From positions 1 to 5,690 of the forward strand of contig JAUXGF010000217.1 of the NCBI GenBank assembly GCA_030622395.1: 5,690 nucleotides of DNA. Direction: 5' to 3'. The stretch's first letter is position 1. The number at the start of each line of letters is the position of its first letter. The position numbers were made by a program, and so were the translations under genes. The notes below the pieces were generated by a model. It saw only the letters and a program-made list of their open reading frames with translations, searched no databases and had not been told where the DNA came from. Origin of the DNA: Calditrichaceae bacterium. GTDB taxonomy: Bacteria > Calditrichota > Calditrichia > Calditrichales > Calditrichaceae. This document shows positions 1 through 4,953 of this stretch, one piece after another.

Positions 1-68
1 TGACACGAGCCCAGTGAGTACATGACGCTCTTTAGCAAATGAACATTATTTATTTTTTAACCTAAAGT

Positions 69-97
69 TTGATAAAAACTAAACCGAATATTATATT
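69..97 (+). promoter_or_regulatory. Possible sigma70-like promoter for the polysaccharide gene pair
   Basis: TTGATA at 69-74 and TATATT at 92-97 are separated by 17 bp and lie 35 bp before the start codon at 133. This is the best-spaced pair of boxes in the leader. The region is very AT-rich, so similar pairs can arise by chance. If real, it would drive the transferase and the barrel gene behind it; otherwise they are transcribed from genes to the left. Confidence 0.3.
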
Positions 98-132
98 ATA
101 CTTTTTTATAGCATTACTATAGGCAACAAATA

Positions 133-1512
133 ATGAAAAAAGATCTATCTCCGATTGTAACAATTGCCATATTTGATTTTCTTTTATTAAACGTAATAAC
201 AAGTTCTGCTGTTTTCCTTAAAAGCCACACTCTCGAATTCGGCGGACGTTATTTTATACTTTTAACCTTTTTTAACTTTTCCTGGTTGTTTGTAACCCTC
301 CTTATTAATAAATATAACATAAATAATCTCAAGTCTTATTGGCTTGAAATAAAAAACATTATCAAGAATATTGTGCTTTTTGTCAGTTTTGCATCAATTT
401 TCGCCTTTTTTTATAAGGACTTTGCCTATTCCAGAGCCATAATTTATGGAAGCAGTCTTGCTTTTTTCTTATCCCAAATTATCTTACATTTTTTAATTAT
501 ACAAATCATTCATCTATATAGAAATATGGATAAAAACCAAAACAAACTCCTCATTATCGGGAATGGGTTTTTAGGTCAAAAGACCTTAGACGAACTATCA
601 GAAAACGGCTATTATAATTATAAATTTATAGGCTATCTGGATGATAAATATAAAAAAGAAAAAAAATCTCAAAATTCCATAATTGGCAGAGTTAGCGACG
701 CCTCAAAAATATTTAATACGTCTAAAATTGATGATATGATCATCACACTGCCTCTTGAACAAAAAACAAAAATTCAAAATCTTATTGGATTAGCGGATTA
801 CCACGGTATTCGTGTTAAAGTTATCCCAGACTTTTATAAATCATTTGGTAAAAATTTCAAGATAAACGAATTCGGTGAAATCCCGGTCATAGATGTTAAT
901 GAGTTTCCTTTGGATAATTATTTTAATGCACTGTATAAACGTTTATTTGACTTTTTCTTTTCCTTAACCGTTATAACGCTTCTTTCGCCGCTTTATTTAA
1001 TTATAGCGATTCTTATCAAGCTGCACTCAAAAGGCCCTGTTTTCTATATCGTAGATCGTGTAGGTTATAAAGGCGAACCCTTTAAATTATTGAAGTTCAG
1101 AACAATGTACCATTCAGATGAAAACAATGATTCAAAATCTACAATAAAAGACGATCCCCGTATTAATTCATTAGGAAAATTTTTAAGAAAAACAAACATG
1201 GATGAATTGCCTCAATTTTTTAATGTGCTTAAAGGCAATATGAGCGTAATCGGTCCCAGACCGCATAGGGTTTACTTAAATAAAGTTTTTCAAAACGGCA
1301 TAACAAAATACATGACCCGCCATTATATTAAACCGGGCGTCAGCGGCTGGGCACAGGTTAACGGCTGGCGCGGCCCAACCGGAACTAAAGAACAAAAAGA
1401 GCAAAGAACTAAACACGACATTTGGTACATCGAAAATTGGTCGTTTACTTTGGATCTAAAAATATTTTTTCTAACCCTCTTTAGTAAAAAAGTCCACCGG
1501 AATGCATTCTAA
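133..1512 (+). CDS. Undecaprenyl-phosphate glucose phosphotransferase (WcaJ-type polyprenyl glycosylphosphotransferase)
   Basis: Inner-membrane enzyme expected to transfer a hexose-1-phosphate, probably glucose-1-P from UDP-glucose, onto undecaprenyl phosphate, the first step of an exopolysaccharide or capsule repeat unit. Four hydrophobic segments lie at about residues 8-30, 39-58, 76-95 and 103-127. A Rossmann-like CoA-binding-type domain follows (IIGNGFLGQ, about 141-149). A further hydrophobic helix at about 270-296, the re-entrant helix of this family, leads into the C-terminal sugar-transferase domain. Visible motifs are KFRTM (321-325), MDELPQ with the catalytic Asp-Glu pair (D357, E358), SVIGPRP (371-377) and KPGVSGWAQVNGWRG (400-414), the last typical of WcaJ. 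The 459-residue length matches full-length WcaJ (about 460). The ATG has only a weak AGG 9 bp upstream. A barrel gene follows after 38 bp, so co-transcription is likely. The family call is secure; the exact sugar is inferred. Confidence 0.94.
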   Translation: MKKDLSPIVTIAIFDFLLLNVITSSAVFLKSHTLEFGGRYFILLTFFNFSWLFVTLLINKYNINNLKSYWLEIKNIIKNIVLFVSFASIFAFFYKDFAYSRAIIYGSSLAFFLSQIILHFLIIQIIHLYRNMDKNQNKLLIIGNGFLGQKTLDELSENGYYNYKFIGYLDDKYKKEKKSQNSIIGRVSDASKIFNTSKIDDMIITLPLEQKTKIQNLIGLADYHGIRVKVIPDFYKSFGKNFKINEFGEIPVIDVNEFPLDNYFNALYKRLFDFFFSLTVITLLSPLYLIIAILIKLHSKGPVFYIVDRVGYKGEPFKLLKFRTMYHSDENNDSKSTIKDDPRINSLGKFLRKTNMDELPQFFNVLKGNMSVIGPRPHRVYLNKVFQNGITKYMTRHYIKPGVSGWAQVNGWRGPTGTKEQKEQRTKHDIWYIENWSFTLDLKIFFLTLFSKKVHRNAF

Positions 1513-1550
1513 AAATATATTTTCCATATTTTATATAACATTTTATTTTT

Positions 1551-2927
1551 ATGTATAAATTTTTCTTTCTTTTTCTATTAATATTTTTTTTATCTTTACA
1601 TATTCTATTTGCTCAAATATCCTCAAATCCTTCATTTGATACAATCTTTGTAAAAAACCAATTTCCCGAATCATATAAATATAATATTGAAGACAATCTA
1701 TTTCTTACAAGCGACAGCTCAAAACTTGGTATTGATTTAGGGATTGTATATCAAAATGCAGCGCTTACCCATTACCGGGTATATAATGATAATCTGCATT
1801 ATTTGGTTTCGCCCTATTACCATTTAAAGCTAAATAATAAAATTACATTCGACGTCCGCGTAAATATTGAAAATATTAAGGATGATCTTGTCTATCCCGA
1901 AAAAACCTACTGGTCTGATGAATTCCGCGATCACAGGGGAGGTTTTGAAATCGCAAAGATAACTTACGAAGATAAAAATTTGTACATCAAATTCGGACGC
2001 GACTATTTTATGCCCGGCATATATCTTTACGAAAATCTTTTATTTTCAAAATATAACTATCCTTATGATCAATTTAAAGCTGCTTTTAAGAATAAATATT
2101 TTGAGTTAAGTTCTTATTATTTAAACCTCAATAGTCTTTCAGACGGAAAAATGCTTTATCAACGACATTTAAACGGTCATCGTTTGAGCGTTAATTTAAA
2201 TTGGGGCTATATTGCATTTAATGATATTATGCTTTATGGAGGGCAGAACCGGCAAATAGAGTTAGCGCTTTTTAATCCATTATTACTTTGTTATCCTTAT
2301 CAAAAAAACAAAAAACATTTTGAATCAAATTCACTTATGTCCCTTGAATTATATTTAAATTACAATGATTATTTTTTCTTTTCTGAATTTCTATTAGATG
2401 ATTATCAGGCTGATAATGCCGATTCAACGGATTTGGAACCGCCGGAATGGGGGATGAATATTACATTAGGTATACAAAATATTATAAATAATTTAGATTG
2501 GAAGATAAATTATACAAGCGTCGCTAACCGTACATTCAATGCGCCTGACAAGGATTATGAAAAATATATTTATAAAAATTATCCCATCGGACATTTTTTA
2601 GGTAATAATTTTTGGGAAATAAAAACTACGCTCACTTATGCTTATAAAAATAATTTGATTACAGACATTACTTTTTTCTATAATGAATCCGGCGATGAAG
2701 CCCTTTATGCGCCTTTTAATAAAGATTATATGAATTATTCAGTAGAAGAAGGTTATACCGAAAACTTCCCCTTTGGAAAAATAAGCAAGCAATCCGGTTT
2801 CAAAATAACGTCTTTTTACAACCTCACAAAAAACATCTTACTCACAGGTAATTTATCTTACCTGCTAAACAACTCCCGCCTTAAAAACAATTTCAATTTT
2901 AGTCTTAGTATCGCCTGCCATTATTAG
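1551..2927 (+). CDS. Wzi-like capsule assembly outer-membrane beta-barrel protein
   Basis: Probable outer-membrane barrel that binds or helps place surface polysaccharide. Residues 1-21 form a signal peptide: a hydrophobic run ending LHILFA before Gln22. The rest alternates hydrophobic and polar residues in many short strands rich in Tyr, Phe and Asn, and ends in an aromatic residue (Tyr458) as barrel proteins do. Family-like landmarks are GRDYFMPG (149-156), HRLSVNL (210-216), MLYGGQNR (227-234), FNPLL (241-245) and EFLLDDYQ (279-286), the pattern I associate with Wzi-type barrels in FCB bacteria. The 458-residue length is close to that of E. coli Wzi. No Shine-Dalgarno sequence precedes the ATG; the leader is AT-rich. 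It starts 38 bp after the glycan-initiating transferase, which supports a polysaccharide role. It could be another porin-like barrel: the barrel call is strong, the Wzi assignment moderate. Confidence 0.75.
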   Translation: MYKFFFLFLLIFFLSLHILFAQISSNPSFDTIFVKNQFPESYKYNIEDNLFLTSDSSKLGIDLGIVYQNAALTHYRVYNDNLHYLVSPYYHLKLNNKITFDVRVNIENIKDDLVYPEKTYWSDEFRDHRGGFEIAKITYEDKNLYIKFGRDYFMPGIYLYENLLFSKYNYPYDQFKAAFKNKYFELSSYYLNLNSLSDGKMLYQRHLNGHRLSVNLNWGYIAFNDIMLYGGQNRQIELALFNPLLLCYPYQKNKKHFESNSLMSLELYLNYNDYFFFSEFLLDDYQADNADSTDLEPPEWGMNITLGIQNIINNLDWKINYTSVANRTFNAPDKDYEKYIYKNYPIGHFLGNNFWEIKTTLTYAYKNNLITDITFFYNESGDEALYAPFNKDYMNYSVEEGYTENFPFGKISKQSGFKITSFYNLTKNILLTGNLSYLLNNSRLKNNFNFSLSIACHY

Positions 2928-2975
2928 ATAACCACAAATCCCCTTTCCCCAAAGCCAAATAAAACCGCTTTTTCT

Positions 2976-3101
2976 TGTCATTTTCCCATAGGGACGCCTG
3001 TGGCGCGATCCCGATTTATCGGGTGAGAAATCTGTAACTTCAATAATCCCAGGAGTTGTAAGATTTCTCACCATCCCAAAGCGTCAGGATTCGAAATGAC
3101 A
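2976..3101. repeat. Imperfect palindromic intergenic element with TGTCATTT ends
   Basis: The ends are a perfect 8-bp inverted repeat, TGTCATTT at 2976-2983 and AAATGACA at 3094-3101. Inside this, GACGC at 2993-2997 matches GCGTC at 3081-3085. A perfect 12-bp inverted repeat, GGTGAGAAATCT at 3022-3033 and AGATTTCTCACC at 3061-3072, forms the inner stem. A small perfect hairpin, CCCGAT-TT-ATCGGG, occupies 3010-3023 in the left arm only. The ends and the AGATTTCTC core resemble a widespread intergenic palindrome family of the form TGTCATTTCGA...GAGAAATCT; that resemblance is from memory. It may be a REP- or MITE-like unit. No T-run follows the stem. Confidence 0.75.
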
Positions 3102-3123
3102 GTTTTGACTAGTTTTCTCCCTC

Positions 3124-3175
3124 GTATCAGAGTTAAGCAAAGCGGCCTGCCTGCCTCTGGCATGGTCTCTGATAC
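3124..3175. repeat. Second palindromic element (GTATCAGAG ends)
   Basis: GTATCAGAG at 3124-3132 is repeated in inverted form as CTCTGATAC at 3167-3175, a perfect 9-bp match around a 34-bp loop. The loop contains GCCT three times in tandem (3145-3156) and a small TGCC-TCT-GGCA hairpin (3152-3162). It lies 22 bp from the previous palindrome. It could be a separate small repeat unit or an RNA hairpin at the 3' ends of the convergent genes. Confidence 0.6.
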
Positions 3176-3199
3176 AAGAAAAAATTCAATTATCTTCTA

Positions 3200-3233
3200 T
3201 CTTAGTGTTTCTTCGTGTCTTGGAGCCTTGGTG
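3200..3233. repeat. Short 8-bp-period tandem run (TCTTNGTG units)
   Basis: Four degenerate octamers occur: TCTTAGTG (3200-3207), then two extra bases TT, then TCTTCGTG (3210-3217), TCTTGGAG (3218-3225) and CCTTGGTG (3226-3233). On the other strand this reads as CACCAAGG-type units. The run ends 24 bp before the stop codon of the PorV-like gene, on its downstream side. Confidence 0.6.
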
Positions 3234-3256
3234 GCAATTATTTATGAAAATTCTTA

Positions 3257-4177
3257 CTAAAAATTCATACCAAAGGAAAAACGGTGGCTGTTGCCCAGAT
3301 CGTATTGGAAAGGAACAAAAGCATAATCCAGATGATAAGCGGCGTATTTTAAACTTAATCCCGTTGTAAAATGGTTATCTTCTCCGCCAAGAATTACTCC
3401 GCTGCGTAAAGATAAATACTCCCTTATATCCACTTGCGCGCCAAACCGGAAATATATATTTTCATCTTTAATATACTGGAGTTCCGCTGCTACCAGGGGA
3501 TTTTTATCAAACAAAATATAAGGTAAACGATAGCCCAATCCGCTTCTAATCATCAAGGGCAGAGGCGTTTCTATCTGACTTAATTTTGACATTTTACCGA
3601 GATTCTGTACAGTTAATCCCCAATCCAAATCTTTGATGATTTGCCTTTTTTGCAAGCCAAAATCAACAGCCCAGCCCGGGGCGGAAGATATATAATATTT
3701 TTCAAATAGATATTTTACACTTAAACCGACTTGCCAGGTATTTGCAATGGTTCTTGCATAGCTTAAGGCGGCGCTAAAATTGATTGCATCCACCTTGCCA
3801 TCAGGTTGATCAGAAGGTTTCTCACTGCGGATTTCAATATCCGGTATGGTCATCAAATTAACCGAAGCGGCAAAATTATGTTTTCCTTTTATGAAATGAA
3901 CCGCGGCAAATTCCTGGCTGATATCCGCCAGCCAAACGTTGTGCATAATAATAAATGTTTTTCCCTGCGCCGCAGCCAAACCAGCCGGATTCCAGAAGGA
4001 GGCGCCGGCGTCTGAAGATATTGCAGTATAGGCGCCGGCCATCCCCGCCGCCCGTCCATCGACGTCTACCTTTAAAAAAGCAAAACCGTTTTCACCGCCA
4101 TTACCGGCAAATAAAAACAAGGCGGGAATAAAAATAAATATTAAAGTTAACCGTATTGTTTTTGGAAAATTAATCAT
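3257..4177 (-). CDS. PorV/PorQ-family outer-membrane beta-barrel protein
   Basis: Outer-membrane protein of the PorV/PorQ group, distantly FadL-like. In Bacteroidota, PorV works with the type IX secretion system; in other FCB lineages many paralogues have no known role. Residues 1-24 form a signal peptide (hydrophobic run ending LFLFA). The diagnostic N-terminal motif follows: GRAAGMAGAY (41-50) and FWNPAGLA (61-68). Alternating strand-like segments fill the rest. The C-terminus carries DYAFVPF (284-290), DLG (293-295), HRF (298-300) and a terminal Phe306, the usual barrel-insertion signal. The 306-residue length suits the shorter members. An AAGGA ribosome binding site supports this ATG. The gene is more GC-rich than the two polysaccharide genes, locally strongly so near its 5' end. 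It stands alone between repeat-filled gaps, so its partner is unknown. No other type IX component is visible. Confidence 0.9.
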   Translation of the reverse strand: MINFPKTIRLTLIFIFIPALFLFAGNGGENGFAFLKVDVDGRAAGMAGAYTAISSDAGASFWNPAGLAAAQGKTFIIMHNVWLADISQEFAAVHFIKGKHNFAASVNLMTIPDIEIRSEKPSDQPDGKVDAINFSAALSYARTIANTWQVGLSVKYLFEKYYISSAPGWAVDFGLQKRQIIKDLDWGLTVQNLGKMSKLSQIETPLPLMIRSGLGYRLPYILFDKNPLVAAELQYIKDENIYFRFGAQVDIREYLSLRSGVILGGEDNHFTTGLSLKYAAYHLDYAFVPFQYDLGNSHRFSFGMNF

Positions 4178-4185
4178 ATCTTTTG

Positions 4186-4190
4186 TCCTT
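4186..4190 (-). promoter_or_regulatory. Shine-Dalgarno site of the PorV/PorQ-like gene
   Basis: On the minus strand AAGGA lies 8 bases before the ATG at 4177. It is the clearest ribosome binding site in the window and fixes the start, since it places the signal peptide at the very N-terminus. The two plus-strand genes lack a comparable site. Confidence 0.7.
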
Positions 4191-4213
4191 TTTTATAACT
4201 TGGTAGTGTCATC

Positions 4214-4226
4214 CCGACTCAGTCGG
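4214..4226. repeat. Small perfect hairpin CCGACT-C-AGTCGG
   Basis: A 6-bp perfect inverted repeat around a single central base directly abuts the left terminal repeat of the segment above. No T-run follows on either strand, so it is not a standard terminator. With its flank it reads TGTCATCCCGACT, similar to the ATCCCGAT hairpin at 3008-3023. Confidence 0.5.
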
Positions 4227-4390
4227 AATAGTTGTTTAACTTTTATCTTTAAATAATTCAACAATTTACTTATAATAAAACTTCTTCCCTTCATTTTTGT
4301 CTATCTTCGTTGTTTTATACCTATAAAAAATATTTTTCAAACATTTTAAGGGCATATTTAACTGAATAATGAACGGTAAAAGATTCCTAC

Positions 4391-4542
4391 GGCTTTTCTT
4401 ACCCATCCCTAACCCTTCCCTAATTCAATAGGGAAGGGAATACTGATATTTATATACTTGTGAATAATACAAGACATACAGATTCTTTCACCCCTTCCTT
4501 TTTAGATAAGGGAAGGGGCCGGGGGATGGGTAAAAAAAAGCC
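4391..4542. repeat. Nested inverted repeats able to form a cloverleaf or cruciform
   Basis: The outer arms are GGCTTTTCTTACCCATCCC (4391-4409) and, inverted, the 20 bases at 4523-4542; they pair with one mismatch and one gap. Inside are two further hairpins. CCCTTCCCTA at 4413-4422 pairs perfectly with TAGGGAAGGG at 4429-4438 around a 6-base loop. CCCCTTCC at 4491-4498 pairs perfectly with GGAAGGGG at 4511-4518 around a 12-base loop. The two hairpins share the CCCTTCC/GGAAGGG sequence, so they can also pair with each other. It lies wholly inside the 4199-4626 segment. Confidence 0.75.
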
Positions 4543-4808
4543 TTATAGAATTATTATATTGCTATATTCATTATGGCTCATTTTTCATTTTTTTATATCC
4601 CAATTTTTTGTGATGACACTACCCAGAACTTAATAATTTATTTTCTCTCAATTAAAAATTAACCAAAACTATCGAAATTGTAATTATTTTTGAAAGGACA
4701 ATCACAGTTTAGAAAAATTTAATTCTATATGCAATTCTAATTTGAGGCAAAAAGCAATACCTGAATCTTAGACAGCGTCGGAACTCCTCCCCCCACACCA
4801 GAATACAG

Positions 4809-4836
4809 TAATCGGTGATCGGTGATCGGTAATCAG
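4809..4836. repeat. Heptamer tandem array, TRATCGG type (4 units)
   Basis: Four consecutive 7-bp units are TAATCGG (4809-4815), TGATCGG (4816-4822), TGATCGG (4823-4829) and TAATCAG (4830-4836). Changes fall on the second base (A or G) and once on the sixth. It resembles the heptameric short tandem repeats known from filamentous cyanobacteria and seen in other bacteria. No coding role is supported. Confidence 0.75.
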
Positions 4837-4883
4837 TATCTCCGCAAAAGCGTCCCCGATTATTCATGACGTTCCGCTCCAAC

Positions 4884-4953
4884 CAGTCTCCAGTCTCCTG
4901 CCTTCTGTCTCCAGTCTCCTGTCTCCAGTCTCCAGCCTCCAGCCTCCAGCATC
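4884..4953. repeat. Heptamer tandem array, CAGTCTC type (10 units), touching a stop codon
   Basis: Ten exactly phased 7-bp units run over 70 bp: CAGTCTC, CAGTCTC, CTGCCTT, CTGTCTC, CAGTCTC, CTGTCTC, CAGTCTC, CAGCCTC, CAGCCTC, CAGCATC. Most variation is A/T at the second base and T/C at the fourth. The last base (4953) is also the final base of the TAG stop codon of the sulfatase-superfamily gene on the minus strand. The array is out of phase with the TRATCGG array 47 bp away and has a different consensus. Confidence 0.85.

Larger units (their letters stand above)
2928..3256. other. Repeat-rich gap between two convergent genes
   Basis: The barrel gene on the plus strand and the PorV-like gene on the minus strand converge here. 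No believable gene is present. The gap holds three repeat structures in a row: a long imperfect palindrome (2976-3101), a second palindrome (3124-3175) and an 8-bp-period run (3200-3233). No hairpin followed by a T-run was found, so no classical terminator can be named for either gene, although the palindromes could still act that way. Confidence 0.7.
4199..4626. repeat. Candidate MITE-like segment with 15-bp terminal inverted repeats
   Basis: GGTAGTGTCATC at 4202-4213 occurs in perfect inverted form as GATGACACTACC at 4612-4623. Two more matching bases outside one mismatch extend the ends to 4199-4213 and 4612-4626 (14 of 15 match). AACTT lies directly before the left 12-mer (4197-4201) and again at 4627-4631, three bases past the right one; it could be a target duplication, but the fit is not exact. 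No transposase or remnant is visible in the roughly 430 bp. A non-autonomous element is the simplest reading; a chance inverted repeat is not excluded. Confidence 0.45.
4178..4952. other. 775-bp non-coding region upstream of the PorV-like gene
   Basis: No believable gene is seen on either strand. The region contains a segment bounded by terminal inverted repeats (4199-4626), a nested inverted-repeat structure inside it (4391-4542) and two 7-bp-period arrays (4809-4836 and 4884-4953). Between 4627 and 4808 I see only AT-rich sequence grading into a C-rich tract, with nothing I can name. No convincing promoter for the PorV-like gene was found. Confidence 0.65.

Noticed and set aside
1..43. Possible tail of an upstream plus-strand gene
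   Set aside because: Short frames end at 23-25 and 40-42, but the frame ending at 40-42 has a stop at 1-3, and the other gives only seven codons. Too little to identify.
3022..3072. 12-bp stem considered as a shared terminator for the convergent genes
   Set aside because: The loop is 27 bases and no T-run follows on either strand, so it is better described as part of a palindromic repeat.
2865..3074. 69-codon minus-strand open frame overlapping the 3' end of the Wzi-like gene
   Set aside because: It overlaps a well-supported gene and runs through the palindromic repeat. Its product has no domain-like character.
3806..4015. 69-codon plus-strand open frame
   Set aside because: It lies antisense inside the PorV/PorQ-like gene, whose protein has clear family motifs across the same stretch.
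4413..4518. Strong hairpins considered as rho-independent terminators
   Set aside because: Neither hairpin is followed by a T-run on either strand, and no gene ends close by. The A/T-run belongs to the outer arm of the nested repeat.
4809..4953. CRISPR array
   Set aside because: The units are contiguous heptamers without spacers, and no cas gene is present.
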